Shown here: in pieces, positions 52,845-62,468 of the stretch | Numbering within the stretch: position 1 is the stretch's first letter | Layout of the letters: each line of letters begins with the position of its first letter | Source: Vibrio ulleungensis | GTDB taxonomy: Bacteria > Pseudomonadota > Gammaproteobacteria > Enterobacterales > Vibrionaceae | Length of the DNA stretch: 64,000 nucleotides | Reading direction: 5' to 3' | Assembly (NCBI RefSeq): GCF_016900875.1 | Contig: NZ_JAFEUM010000011.1 | Location: 25,825-89,824, forward strand | Notes under the pieces: generated by a model | Seen by the model: the letters and a program-made list of their open reading frames with translations, nothing else | What the model was told of the DNA's origin: nothing | The model's database searches: none | Program-made: the position numbers and the translations under genes

Positions 52845-53228
52845 ATGGTGGCTTGGAATCAGTATAAGTTAGAGGCACAAGAGCGAGGTGCATTGGCCTT
52901 GGAGGTGTATGTCGTACATAGCACACCGGCAGCAGAGATGGAGGTCATTAAGCAAAACCTCCCTGAGCACCTAAAGTACCAACGACAACTAGAAGCAGAC
53001 GGACTGCTAATGCTCGCAGGCCCCCTCTCCTCCGCAGAGGGTGAAGAAATGAATGGGACAGGCTTTATAGTTTATCGAGCAACGAGCCTTGAGCACGCTA
53101 CGCAACTTGCTCAAGATGACCCCATGCACCAATCTAATGCCCGCTCGTTCGCCGTTAAGCGATGGCTGATCAATGAAGGGAGTTTCAATCTCTCGGTCAA
53201 ACTGGCCGCACAATCGGTTGGATTTTAG
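52845..53228 (+). CDS. YCII-domain protein
   Basis: 127 residues. The central part (LPEHLKYQRQLEADGLLMLAGPL) is the YCII signature with the conserved His, followed by DDPMHQSN with the expected Asp-Pro. The fold is ferredoxin-like. Members near ring-cleavage genes include TftG, a chlorohydroxyquinol dehydrochlorinase, so a step in aromatic breakdown is possible. GGGAGGTGA is a strong ribosome site. First gene of the YCII-matA-matB series. Confidence 0.82.
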   Translation: MVAWNQYKLEAQERGALALEVYVVHSTPAAEMEVIKQNLPEHLKYQRQLEADGLLMLAGPLSSAEGEEMNGTGFIVYRATSLEHATQLAQDDPMHQSNARSFAVKRWLINEGSFNLSVKLAAQSVGF

Positions 53229-53274
53229 TTGCTACTAACCAGCGAACATAAAGCGTCGATGTAAGGAGGCTGCC

Positions 53275-54579
53275 ATGCCCAATTGGAGCACTATGATTGA
53301 AGACCTGCTATTTAGGGTCACGGATATTGGCAGTACTATGCTGTCAACGAACCAACAACAAACTGTTGCCGAAAAATGCGAGCGCCTTCTTAACAATACA
53401 GGCGAGGCGACTAGCCTTGCGCTGTCTAGAGAGATTCTCGATGACTATGTCACATTGTCCGACAGTGACAAACTGGTGTTTTTTAGTACGCTCGCCACAG
53501 ACTTTGGTGTTGATGTCGAAGCTCTACAGCACGCTTACGACCTTTGGAAGCAATCACCAGAAATCCACCTTGCAAGGCATATTCATTTCTCATCAGAGCC
53601 TCGCTCTCAAGAGTTGTTTCGACAGCTCAATCGAGTCCCTGGAGGCACCGCCACCTTAGTTGCGATGAGAGAAGATTTACTTCGATTATGCCAAAACGAC
53701 AAGCGATTAAAATCGCTCGATAAAGATTTAAGCCACTTATTTGTTTCTTGGTTTAACCGCGGGTTTTTACGAATCGAGCAGATCAATTGGTCGACCCCTG
53801 CAAAGATACTCGAGAAAATTATTCAATACGAGGCCGTACACAAAATCACAGGCTGGGACGACTTGCGCAGACGTGTCGATGAAGCAGATCGTCGGTTGTA
53901 CGCGTTCTTTCACCCTGCTCTGCCGTCCGAGCCGCTCATTTTTGTCGAAGTCGCTTTAACCAGTGACACACCCACGACCATTGAGTCAATTTTATCAGCA
54001 GACCGTGAAGCGCTAGATCCAAAAAGCGCATCCACTGCGGTGTTCTACTCAATCTCTAACTGTCAGGCTGGGCTCAGGGGCATATCTTTTGGTAACTTCC
54101 TAATAAAACAAGTGGTAGAAGAGCTCAAACGCGAGCTTTCAAATTTAAAAACATTTATCACCATGTCACCAGTGCCAACGCTGTGCAAATGGCTTAGTAC
54201 AGATCCAGACCTTGACCAAGAGTCTCGTATACTGGTCGATGCGCTCCAAGCTGCAGAGTTACCCCTATCCGACGACTTTAAGCACCAACACAGCGAACAA
54301 CTCTCGCGGCTCGCCGCCAAATACTTATTAGATGCGAAGTCACGTCGCGGGGGCCCCTTTGACCCCGTGTCGAGATTTCATCTTGGTAACGGCGCGCATT
54401 TAGAAAGGATTAACTTGTGGGCCAACAGCTCCCAACAAGGGTTCAATGACTCGTTTGGCATCATGGTGAACTATGAATATGATCTTAAGTTCATCGAGAA
54501 GAACCACGAAGCCTTCTTAACCAACGGCAGCATCATAACCTCTTCGTCGATTAAAAAACTGCACAAGAAAATGCAATAA
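53275..54579 (+). CDS. matA: Malonyl-CoA decarboxylase
   Basis: 434 residues. An N-terminal helical domain (about 1-160) is followed by a GNAT-like catalytic domain with TAVFYSISNCQAGLRGISFG, NFLIKQVVEELKREL, TFITMSPVPTLCKWL (catalytic Ser) and SRFHLGNGAHLERINLWAN (catalytic His). It converts malonyl-CoA to acetyl-CoA and CO2. It has AAGGAGG before the ATG and stands 11 bases before matB, as in rhizobial mat operons. Confidence 0.93.
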   Translation: MPNWSTMIEDLLFRVTDIGSTMLSTNQQQTVAEKCERLLNNTGEATSLALSREILDDYVTLSDSDKLVFFSTLATDFGVDVEALQHAYDLWKQSPEIHLARHIHFSSEPRSQELFRQLNRVPGGTATLVAMREDLLRLCQNDKRLKSLDKDLSHLFVSWFNRGFLRIEQINWSTPAKILEKIIQYEAVHKITGWDDLRRRVDEADRRLYAFFHPALPSEPLIFVEVALTSDTPTTIESILSADREALDPKSASTAVFYSISNCQAGLRGISFGNFLIKQVVEELKRELSNLKTFITMSPVPTLCKWLSTDPDLDQESRILVDALQAAELPLSDDFKHQHSEQLSRLAAKYLLDAKSRRGGPFDPVSRFHLGNGAHLERINLWANSSQQGFNDSFGIMVNYEYDLKFIEKNHEAFLTNGSIITSSSIKKLHKKMQ

Positions 54580-54590
54580 GGACTTTGCTT

Positions 54591-56141
54591 ATGTATGACA
54601 ACAACTATCTTGCCCACGCGCTGTGTAAAGCCACTTCCTCAAAACCCGACACTCTGTTTGCAGAATTGGAGTCTCAGCAGCGCGTCAGCTATGGAGAACT
54701 GTTCGCTAACGCAGAGCGCGTTGCTAAAGTACTTCAAGATCATGGGGTTAAACCAGGCGACCGAGTCGCGGTGCAAGCAGGTAAGTCCATTGCCATGCTA
54801 GAGGTCTACTTTGGGAGTGTACTCGCAGGCGCAGTGTTCCTGCCCTTAAATACTGGGTATACATTGTCTGAAGTCGAGTACTTTCTTAACGACGCGACGC
54901 CTCAGTTGTTTATCGCCAATGACACTACCATTAGCACAATGGATGAGCTTCAACAGCGTACCAAAGTGCCAGCCTTGCTTAGTTTAAGCGACGATGGTCA
55001 ATCTGGTACTCTGATTGAAGCGCGTGACAACGTCACAGGTGAATTTTTGGCTATAGAAAGAAACGCCGAAGATTTAGCCGCTATTCTTTATACTTCTGGT
55101 ACAACGGGACGCTCGAAAGGGGCAATGCTGTCACACGGTGCGCTAGCATCAAATGCTAGAATGCTTGCGCAGTACTGGGCATTCACTCCAGAAGACAAGC
55201 TCATTCATGCGCTGCCGATTTTTCATATCCATGGTTTGTTTGTCGCCATAAACATCACGCTTACTGTTGGCTCAAGCTTACTATTTTTGTCAAAATTCGA
55301 TGCAGATAAAATTGCGCAGAACTTACCGAAAGCAACAGTGCTGATGGGCGTTCCAACGTTTTATACTCGACTATTGCGCCACCCAGATCTTACCAAAGAC
55401 ACCGTCAAAAACATGCGCTTATTTGTCTCTGGCTCGGCACCACTATTGGCTGAAACACACACTCAGTGGCAACAGCAAACGGGACACGCAATTTTAGAGC
55501 GCTACGGCATGACCGAAACCAATATGAACACCTCTAATCCTTATGACGGAGACAGACGCCCGGGCACCGTTGGGTTACCCTTACCCGGTGTAGAGATACG
55601 ACTGCGCGATCCAGACTCTGGTTCAGAAGTTGCATTAGGAGACATTGGGCAAATAGAGGTAAAGGGACCCAATGTGTTCAGCGGTTATTGGAACATGCCT
55701 GAAAAAACGGCAGAAGAATTCAGTGACGATGGCTGGTTTTTAACTGGGGACCTTGCTCAACAAGACTCACAAGGATACATCTCCATTGTTGGACGCTCAA
55801 AGGATATGATCATTTCTGGCGGGTACAATGTCTACCCCAAAGAAATTGAATCTATCATCGATGACGTTGAGGGCGTTGAAGAGTCGGCGGTTATTGGTAT
55901 CCAACATCCTGACTTCGGTGAGGCTGTTGTAGCTGTTGTCGTCCCTCAGTCCAGTTCTCAATCTAGCCAACCAGCACCCTCTTTGCTTGCTCAGGTAAAC
56001 GAGAGCGTGCAAATACAACTTGCCAGCTATAAACGCCCTAAGCAGGTTGTTGTGGTCGATGAACTGCCGAGAAACACTATGGGTAAAGTACAAAAAGCCC
56101 AATTAAGAGAGACTTACCAACAACTTTTCCAAAATAGTTGA
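54591..56141 (+). CDS. matB: Malonyl-CoA synthetase (malonate-CoA ligase)
   Basis: 516 residues, ANL superfamily. AMP-binding motif ILYTSGTTGRSKGAM near residue 165, RYGMTETNMNTSNPYDG, the hinge GRSKDMIISGGYNVYPKEIE and the catalytic Lys in LPRNTMGKVQKAQL are all visible. RYGMTETNM is typical of MatB. It activates malonate to malonyl-CoA for MatA. ATG 54591 is eight bases after AAGGA; the upstream TTG is rejected. Confidence 0.92.
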   Translation: MYDNNYLAHALCKATSSKPDTLFAELESQQRVSYGELFANAERVAKVLQDHGVKPGDRVAVQAGKSIAMLEVYFGSVLAGAVFLPLNTGYTLSEVEYFLNDATPQLFIANDTTISTMDELQQRTKVPALLSLSDDGQSGTLIEARDNVTGEFLAIERNAEDLAAILYTSGTTGRSKGAMLSHGALASNARMLAQYWAFTPEDKLIHALPIFHIHGLFVAINITLTVGSSLLFLSKFDADKIAQNLPKATVLMGVPTFYTRLLRHPDLTKDTVKNMRLFVSGSAPLLAETHTQWQQQTGHAILERYGMTETNMNTSNPYDGDRRPGTVGLPLPGVEIRLRDPDSGSEVALGDIGQIEVKGPNVFSGYWNMPEKTAEEFSDDGWFLTGDLAQQDSQGYISIVGRSKDMIISGGYNVYPKEIESIIDDVEGVEESAVIGIQHPDFGEAVVAVVVPQSSSQSSQPAPSLLAQVNESVQIQLASYKRPKQVVVVDELPRNTMGKVQKAQLRETYQQLFQNS

Positions 56142-56153
56142 TCGGTAAGTCAG

Positions 56154-56186
56154 CTAGAGCATTTCTAAGTTGATGAATTGCTCTAG
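56154..56186 (+). terminator. Weak hairpin after matB
   Basis: CTAGAGCA / TGCTCTAG with a 17-base loop followed by TTACTTTAT. It could reduce read-through into the GntR gene. Confidence 0.35.
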
Positions 56187-56314
56187 TTACTTTATAACAT
56201 CTGCTTGCTCAGTGGCTGGGTATATCAACACAATAGTTGGTTAGAAATAATAAGAATATTCGTTTGATTTGGGTGGCCTGACTAAATCAAAAATAGAATA
56301 AAGGCAGGAACAGT

Positions 56315-56998
56315 ATGAATGAAATAATCTTGGAACAAGAAGGTAAAACGGCAATTAATCGGGTATACCATCAATTGCGTACCATGATCATTAAGTGTGA
56401 ATTGTCCCCTGGCGAGAAGCTAAAGATAGAGTCATTAAAAAACAGACTCGACATTGGTGCTTCTCCGATTCGTGAAGCGCTCAGCCTACTGACCTCAGAC
56501 GGTTTGGTGAATCGGCTAGATCAACGCGGTTTCATCGTTGCCCCCATTAGCCGTGCCAATTTTGACGAAATTTTAATGCTTCGATGTCAATTGGATGTGC
56601 TTGCGCTGCAACAAAGCATAGAGTTTGGCGATCAACAGTGGGAGGAAAAACTCGTCATCCTGCACCATCGATTAAATCGCGCTGACCCAAGTGACTTTGA
56701 AACTTGGGAAAATACCCACAAATCCTTTCACATGGGTCTCATAAGTCAATGCAATAGCCCCATCCTACTTCGCTATTGCAATCAACTTTATGATCAAAAT
56801 ATCCGCTATCGTTTCCTTGCTGAAGAGTCCGTTGATTATCAAAACCGGAAAGTAAGTGATGAGCATGGTGAAATCCTGCAAGCAACGCTTGATAGAAATG
56901 CCTCTGTCGCCTCCGACTCATTGATAAAACACTACAAGCGTACAGGGAAAGGATTGGTGTCGGTACTTGAGAAAAGCCGACTTCACGCTTGGATTTAG
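56315..56998 (+). CDS. GntR-family regulator with FCD domain (MatR-like)
   Basis: 227 residues: winged helix-turn-helix (about 10-75, LRTMIIKCELSPGEKLKIESLKNRL and GASPIREALSLLTSDGLVNR) and a helical FCD ligand domain (about 85-220) with the metal-binding Asp and His in DFETWENTHKSFHMGLISQC. FCD regulators sense organic acids. In malonate clusters the regulator is MatR of this family. It probably controls both arms of the cluster through the ATCGATAT-type sites. Confidence 0.88.
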   Translation: MNEIILEQEGKTAINRVYHQLRTMIIKCELSPGEKLKIESLKNRLDIGASPIREALSLLTSDGLVNRLDQRGFIVAPISRANFDEILMLRCQLDVLALQQSIEFGDQQWEEKLVILHHRLNRADPSDFETWENTHKSFHMGLISQCNSPILLRYCNQLYDQNIRYRFLAEESVDYQNRKVSDEHGEILQATLDRNASVASDSLIKHYKRTGKGLVSVLEKSRLHAWI

Positions 56999-57024
56999 CC
57001 GCACCCTTTGATATCCCAACCTAT

Positions 57025-57062
57025 AATTGGAATTAAAAATATCGATATTTTTAATTCCAATT
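57025..57062. promoter_or_regulatory. Perfect 38-bp palindrome after the GntR gene
   Basis: The left arm AATTGGAATTAAAAATATC is exactly mirrored by GATATTTTTAATTCCAATT with no spacer. The centre ATATCGATAT recurs at 52710 and 52799. It could act as an operator for the FAH-family gene, or as a GC-poor hairpin. Confidence 0.6.
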
Positions 57063-57265
57063 CTTAGCAACAGTAATTTGCATCAGAAACCACCGCTGAT
57101 TAGGCGCTAGTAAAGACCTCCTCTACTTCAAACTCGTCACCCTCGTCTCAATTGGAGGGATAATTGGCACTCACTAAATAAAATAACGATTTTTTGATAT
57201 TTGGTTGGATATAATCTTTTTTATGGTGTAGATTTAAGTTAACAACTTGTTAAAAAGGAGTAGTC

Positions 57266-58129
57266 ATGAGAATCGTCTCATTTGAACATGAAGGTCAATC
57301 TCGAGTAGGAATCAAAACAAACAAAGGTGTGATCGATCTTTCTACAGCCGCACCACATCTACCGCAAGACCTGCAGCAACTATTGCAGGCTGGCCACAAT
57401 CTGTCTGAATTACTTCATCCGTTAGTAGAGCAAGCGAGCGACGAAGACTATACCCCTTTAACCGAACTTGTATATCTGCCGGTAGTGCCAAATCCACCTA
57501 AGATCATCTGCATTGGTCGAAATTACGCCGCGCACGCCGTCGAAGGTGGAGCCGAGCCACCGACGTACCCAGAAATATTTTTACGTGGTGCAGAATCGTT
57601 AATTGGCCACGCAGCGCCCATCGTTCGACCTCGTTGTTCAGACAAACTGGACTACGAAGGTGAGATTGCAGCCATCATTGGTAAAAAAGCACGTCACGTC
57701 AGTGAAGAAGATGGTCTTGACTACATCGCCGGCTACGCCCTTTTTAACGACGCAACACTTCGCGACTACCAGCGCAAAAGCTCCCAGTGGACCATAGGCA
57801 AAAACTTTGATGGTACCGGCGCATTTGGGCCAGAGTTTGTCACAGCAGATGAATTGCCAGCAGGTATGAAAGGCGTACAACTTCAAACTCGGCTTAATGG
57901 TGAGATCATGCAAAACGCAAATACGGATGATTTCATCTTCCCAATGCACAAGCTAATCGCCATTTTAAGCGAATGTATGACACTGCTTCCTGGAGATGTG
58001 ATCATTACGGGAACGCCGGCAGGCGTTGGCTATGTGCGAAACCCTCCTGTCTTTATGAAGCAAGGGGATATCGTTGAAGTTGAAGCCCAAGGTCTAGGCG
58101 TCCTTAAAAATACGATACAAGACGAATAA
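57266..58129 (+). CDS. Fumarylacetoacetate hydrolase family protein
   Basis: 287 residues. The C-terminal FAH domain (about 75-285) has the metal triad in LDYEGEIAAIIGK (Glu-x-Glu pattern), NYAAHAVEGG, GYALFNDATLRDYQRK and the end motif PGDVIITGTPAGVGYVRNPP. Such enzymes hydrolyse or decarboxylate acylpyruvates and 2-hydroxydienoates made in ring cleavage. With the intradiol dioxygenase of this cluster it may process a ring-opened product; substrate unknown. AAAGGAG precedes the ATG. Confidence 0.88.
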   Translation: MRIVSFEHEGQSRVGIKTNKGVIDLSTAAPHLPQDLQQLLQAGHNLSELLHPLVEQASDEDYTPLTELVYLPVVPNPPKIICIGRNYAAHAVEGGAEPPTYPEIFLRGAESLIGHAAPIVRPRCSDKLDYEGEIAAIIGKKARHVSEEDGLDYIAGYALFNDATLRDYQRKSSQWTIGKNFDGTGAFGPEFVTADELPAGMKGVQLQTRLNGEIMQNANTDDFIFPMHKLIAILSECMTLLPGDVIITGTPAGVGYVRNPPVFMKQGDIVEVEAQGLGVLKNTIQDE

Positions 58130-58164
58130 TGCTCAGTTGTGCACGCGGCCAGACCCTATAACGT

Positions 58165-58194
58165 ACGCAGCCACTTAAAGGCTGCGTTGTTTTA
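58165..58194 (+). terminator. Terminator after the FAH-family gene
   Basis: ACGCAGCC / GGCTGCGT with loop ACTTAAA and then TGTTTTA on the plus strand. Confidence 0.8.
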
Positions 58195-58250
58195 CGATCT
58201 TTCTCTCTCATTCCCAGCGGTGCGATTAACCAAATGAGACATTAGTTCCC

Positions 58251-59177
58251 CTACTGCTTAGCTTCGATTATCCATTCCACATCAACGTTGTTTAACACCT
58301 TGGTCAGTTCGCTATGCATATTTTGTTTAGCTTGCACAATCAACGCCTCTGGCTTTTGACGAATAATGTCTATTGGCAGACTAAGCAACACTAGATAGCT
58401 TGAGCCTGTTTTACTTACATTTAGCAAAGTATATTCAAGCTTTGCAGCGGCCATTTGCCCTCTCACTGCACTTTCGATCTTAGTGTACAAGGGTTTATCT
58501 TGAAGCCGGCCTCCAGCCAACTCCACAAATGACTGCTTGATGATTGATATAGGTTGACCAAGCATACAAAGCGCTAGTACTACAACGAGCAGAGCATCGC
58601 CAATGTATAGCAAGAAATCCCATTTAGATCCCACACTCACATAACCGATTAACACCAAAATTACGCCCGTCGATGCAGACAATACGCCGTCTATTAAAGA
58701 CGCTTTTTGGTCAACTTTGAGCATAGAACTGCCAAATTGTGCTTTGCGGTTTTGGAAGTAATAGAACGCCGACAGCCCCCAGCAAATACTGACCATTGCT
58801 ATCGCGTAGTAGACAATAGGACCTGTTTTGATCATGGTGAGACTATCACCTTCTAAATACCGAATGATCTTAGATCCATTACTGGTGACCGCAGAAATCA
58901 CGACACCAAGTAACAATAAGCCTTTCATCATCGAATATAGGGCTTCAGTCACGTACAATCCAAATGGAAAAGTATCGGTTCTTCTAGCTTTAATGCTTGA
59001 GATTTTGAGCGCTATGATTGAAGTAAGGAACAATATGAACGACATATTGCCATCAAGCAGTAATGCCTCTGATCGCGTTAAATAGAAAGCAAACCACCCA
59101 CTCAACGCCATAACGATATTTGCAACGATCCCTACTGATATTGAGTTGCGTTCAATTTTTGCTACCGCGTCTTCCAT
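58251..59177 (-). CDS. Cation diffusion facilitator-like transporter (degenerate metal site)
   Basis: 308 residues, five to six membrane helices and a cytosolic C-terminal domain. ALLLDGNMSFIL aligns with the CDF helix 2 ADGxHSxxD and KASLIDGVLSASTG with helix 5. In both places one expected metal ligand (His or Asp four residues on) is missing, so the transported ion may differ from zinc or iron. Single gene; substrate unknown. Confidence 0.75.
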   Translation of the reverse strand: MEDAVAKIERNSISVGIVANIVMALSGWFAFYLTRSEALLLDGNMSFILFLTSIIALKISSIKARRTDTFPFGLYVTEALYSMMKGLLLLGVVISAVTSNGSKIIRYLEGDSLTMIKTGPIVYYAIAMVSICWGLSAFYYFQNRKAQFGSSMLKVDQKASLIDGVLSASTGVILVLIGYVSVGSKWDFLLYIGDALLVVVLALCMLGQPISIIKQSFVELAGGRLQDKPLYTKIESAVRGQMAAAKLEYTLLNVSKTGSSYLVLLSLPIDIIRQKPEALIVQAKQNMHSELTKVLNNVDVEWIIEAKQ

Positions 59178-59304
59178 TTATCGGCCTACTCTGTCTCATC
59201 ATATTGTTGAATATTGGTAACACAACAACGCGGAGCTTTCCAGTTTTCTAAACATCTGATAGCGTTAGTCTATTCATTACAATGCTTCATCGCATTAGGT
59301 CTTC

Positions 59305-60165
59305 ATGTCAGAGTTTACTGTCGCATCGCTAAACTTATGTAATTTCGCCAAGCCACCCTTTGCCAGTTATGAATGGCACAATATTTTGACATCAGAGCAG
59401 TGGACACAAAAGCGCTCGTGGTTAACTCAATCAATCATTGCCGCAGACGCCGACATCATTGCGTTTCAAGAAGTGTTTAGTATTACCGAACTTAAGGAGC
59501 TGTGTTTCGAACTCGGTTACCATTACTTTATCTGCCCTGATCGCCCTAATATTGAAAACGATTTTGTGTTTAGTCAGCCGTGCGTCGCCATTGCCAGTCG
59601 CTATAAAGCCAAATGGGTAAAGATCCCAACAAAGATGCAATCTCGTTTCGCCAGATACCCTGCGATTGCACGGGTATCTTTGCCAAATGGTGCGGCTGTC
59701 ACGGCAATCTCTGTTCACTTAAAATCTCAACGCGCCTCGGCAGCGCCAGACAACTATACTGAGAAACAGTCGCAACTGTACGGGCAATGGGTATCGAGTT
59801 TTCAACGCGCCGATGAAGCTAATGCCTTGTTCGAGATAGCGAAAAAGCAAATTAACAAGGCACCGGTGATTGTTATGGGAGACTTTAATCAGTCTCGGGA
59901 CAGTCAGTCACTACAGGGCCTTTGGAAAAATAACCTGCTGCAGCCTCTAGATACACTATTGGGTGTGGGGCCATTTAATACTTTCTATCATCGTTTTACC
60001 CCTAATGCGATTGACCATATTCTCGTTTCTGAACGCGTCACTGCCGTCGATATGGCCTGTATTGACGATCACCTGCCAACAAACGGTACCTTAAGTAGTG
60101 ACCATGCAATGTTGGTTGGCAAAATAAACGTGGAGTCTGAGATTGGGGCTGTTGTAAGACAATAA
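59305..60165 (+). CDS. Endonuclease/exonuclease/phosphatase family protein
   Basis: 286 residues of the EEP fold: SLNLCNFA at the first strand, IIAFQEVF with the metal Glu, SVHLKSQRAS, VIVMGDFNQSRDSQS with the DxN pair and LSSDHAMLVG with the catalytic Asp-His. Members are nucleases, sphingomyelinases or inositol phosphatases; no signal peptide is present, so a cytosolic phosphodiesterase is likely. Substrate unknown. Confidence 0.85.
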   Translation: MSEFTVASLNLCNFAKPPFASYEWHNILTSEQWTQKRSWLTQSIIAADADIIAFQEVFSITELKELCFELGYHYFICPDRPNIENDFVFSQPCVAIASRYKAKWVKIPTKMQSRFARYPAIARVSLPNGAAVTAISVHLKSQRASAAPDNYTEKQSQLYGQWVSSFQRADEANALFEIAKKQINKAPVIVMGDFNQSRDSQSLQGLWKNNLLQPLDTLLGVGPFNTFYHRFTPNAIDHILVSERVTAVDMACIDDHLPTNGTLSSDHAMLVGKINVESEIGAVVRQ

Positions 60166-60363
60166 AATACTCTCGATCACAATGACGAATAATCACATAG
60201 CCCAAAGATTGATCATTGTAAGTTTGGATAGCTCAGGCGACCAGTTCCATTAATACAAATTAGCCCCTATTCGAGTCAGCCTATTGTCGGCAGGCATCTG
60301 CCGCCCATTTTTATGCGTATAATGACTAATAGTCACGCAATTGCTAATAGCACATTGGTTTAA

Positions 60364-61053
60364 ATGTTCTGGATAATCATATTACTTATCATCGCGACAT
60401 GTGTCTTCCTACCAGGCCTATGGGTCAAGCATGTCATGCAAAAATACAGTCAGCCGACTGATCGCTACCGTGAGCAAGGCAGCGGTGGTGAGCTTGCTCG
60501 CCATCTGTTGGACAGCGCCGGCCTAGATAATGTCGACGTAGAGGAAACCTCTGCTGGTGACCACTATGATCCAGTCGCCAAGGCTGTGCGTCTTACCCCG
60601 GACAACTACTCAGGATACTCATTAACCGCAGTGACTGTGGCCGCCCATGAAGTGGGTCATGCCATTCAGGATTCACGTGGAGAGGCCTTATTCTTGGCAA
60701 GACAAAAACTCGTGAAAACCGCCATGGTCGGCGAGCGTATTGCCGGAATGATGCTAGTGGCTGCTCCTCTTGTACTCATGCTAACCCGCCTGCCGCAAGC
60801 AGGAGCAATAACCATTGGAATTGGCGTTGCTTCAATGGCTTTAAGTACCATGGTGCATCTATTAACTCTTCCAGTGGAATTTGACGCCAGTTATGGCAAG
60901 GCGCTACCGATCTTGCAAAAAGGCAACTACCTCCACGATGGAGATCTAGTGCATGCGGAGAAAATTCTCAAAGCGGCCGCGCTGACCTATGTCGCTGCCT
61001 CGCTAGGCAGCTTGTTAAACTTGGGGCGATGGATCGCGGTGCTCCGCCGGTAA
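60364..61053 (+). CDS. Membrane zinc metallopeptidase, YugP family
   Basis: 229 residues. An N-terminal membrane helix (about 2-20), then the zinc motif HEVGH in VTVAAHEVGHAIQDS near residue 98, then two hydrophobic segments (about 120-165) and LPVEFDASYGKAL, the family's conserved end block with the third ligand. Function in the cell is unknown. No operon partner on the same strand is adjacent. Confidence 0.87.
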   Translation: MFWIIILLIIATCVFLPGLWVKHVMQKYSQPTDRYREQGSGGELARHLLDSAGLDNVDVEETSAGDHYDPVAKAVRLTPDNYSGYSLTAVTVAAHEVGHAIQDSRGEALFLARQKLVKTAMVGERIAGMMLVAAPLVLMLTRLPQAGAITIGIGVASMALSTMVHLLTLPVEFDASYGKALPILQKGNYLHDGDLVHAEKILKAAALTYVAASLGSLLNLGRWIAVLRR

Positions 61054-61259
61054 TGATTGCTTGATGCCAAAGATTAAGCGAAAGCTAAGTTTTAAGCAGG
61101 CGTGGAGTCATTCAGCACCTTAGTTAATCGCTCAATATCTAATACTATCCTTTATCTACTAACTTACTAAAGTCTATAGCATGAAACTGCCCAAAGTGAG
61201 CCAGATAGACCTTTGATAACAATTAGTATTCTTAATGCTTTCTTTTTTCAGGCTAGGCC

Positions 61260-62177
61260 TTAATGGCGAGTATTCTGTAATCGATACTCTGAAGGGGTCA
61301 CCCCAACTTTATTTTTAAATAATCTGGAAAAATATTGTGGGTACTCAAAGCCTAAACTATAGGCAATCGTCGCCACGGAATCCTTACTAGAGAGTAAACG
61401 ATCTTTTGACTTCTCAATCAGAGCATAATGAATCCAATCCTTCGTTGTTTTACCTGTTTCAGCTTTCAGGGCATCGCTTAGGTATCGGCTAGTCATATTC
61501 ATGCTTTGCGCCAGCTCTTCTACTTCAGGGATAACGGCAGATTCATGAATGATAGCGTTTAAGCGAGCATCTAAAAGCTTTGAAAGCCGATCGTATATTG
61601 AAGTGTTAGTCTCTTTACGCATCATAAATTGGCGGTGGTAATACCGATTGGCGTACATCAATAAGGTACTGATTTGCGATAAAATAAGCTCCTGACTAAA
61701 GGCATCTAAACTCATGTTGTTTTCTGCCTCAAGCGCATCAAACATCGCGACCATATGTTGCTCTTCTTTTGGTGAAAGGTGTAGAGCCTCGTTAACCGAA
61801 TAATTGAAAAATTGATATTGCTTAAGCTCGTCTTGCAGCTTGTGACCACGAATATAATCGGGGTGAAAGCAAATAGTGCGAGCAACGGAGTCAATGATTA
61901 TCCCGCTGGCAGTCAGCTCTTGACCGGGAGCAATAAACAGCACTGTCCCATTTGAACAATCGTATTGGGTACGACCGTACGTGACTTCGCCTGACGTAAT
62001 GTGTTTATACGATATCGCATAGAAACTGGTAGTGAGTGAAATGCTCTCACCGCTGAGTAATTGATTGTCTTCACTGTTTGGATTTAGTTTCATTACATCA
62101 ACTAAAGGGTGCTCTGGTGGGCGTATACCGAGAACAGCATTGAGTTGTTTAATGGTATCAAAATGGAAGTTTTTCAT
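61260..62177 (-). CDS. AraC-family transcription regulator
   Basis: 305 residues: an N-terminal cupin-like ligand domain (about 25-170, DCSNGTVLFIAPGQE) and a C-terminal pair of helix-turn-helices (about 200-300, MNMTSRYLSDALKAETGKTTKDWIHY and VATIAYSLGFEYPQYFSRLFKNKVGVTPSEYR). AAGG precedes the ATG. It is divergent from the SDR gene, which it probably regulates; inducer unknown. Confidence 0.9.
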   Translation of the reverse strand: MKNFHFDTIKQLNAVLGIRPPEHPLVDVMKLNPNSEDNQLLSGESISLTTSFYAISYKHITSGEVTYGRTQYDCSNGTVLFIAPGQELTASGIIIDSVARTICFHPDYIRGHKLQDELKQYQFFNYSVNEALHLSPKEEQHMVAMFDALEAENNMSLDAFSQELILSQISTLLMYANRYYHRQFMMRKETNTSIYDRLSKLLDARLNAIIHESAVIPEVEELAQSMNMTSRYLSDALKAETGKTTKDWIHYALIEKSKDRLLSSKDSVATIAYSLGFEYPQYFSRLFKNKVGVTPSEYRLQNTRH

Positions 62178-62468
62178 TGTGTAACCTTATCGTACAACCT
62201 TTAGCGGCATTTACCTCATTCTGATTCATATTGTGGTCTAGTTGAACAGAAAATTCAGTGCACAAATTGACGTGAAGCGTATACAAAAATGCGAAGCCGT
62301 TCGATTCGTTATTTTGTATACAACTTTTGCAGTTTTGTGCGCCGCTACTTTTGGTCATGTCTCTTAAGATTAGCCTATAGGTTATGAAGCCCTTCGAATT
62401 TAAACGCTTTTGCTCAAGACTTTGTTTCGAAGTAGCCCAACCATCTTAAACAATGAGGAATAAAGTTC

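Noticed and set aside
57025..57062. 38-bp palindrome as a plain Rho-independent terminator of the GntR gene
   Set aside because: The stem is almost free of GC at its centre and no T-run follows, so an operator is at least as likely; kept as a regulatory candidate.
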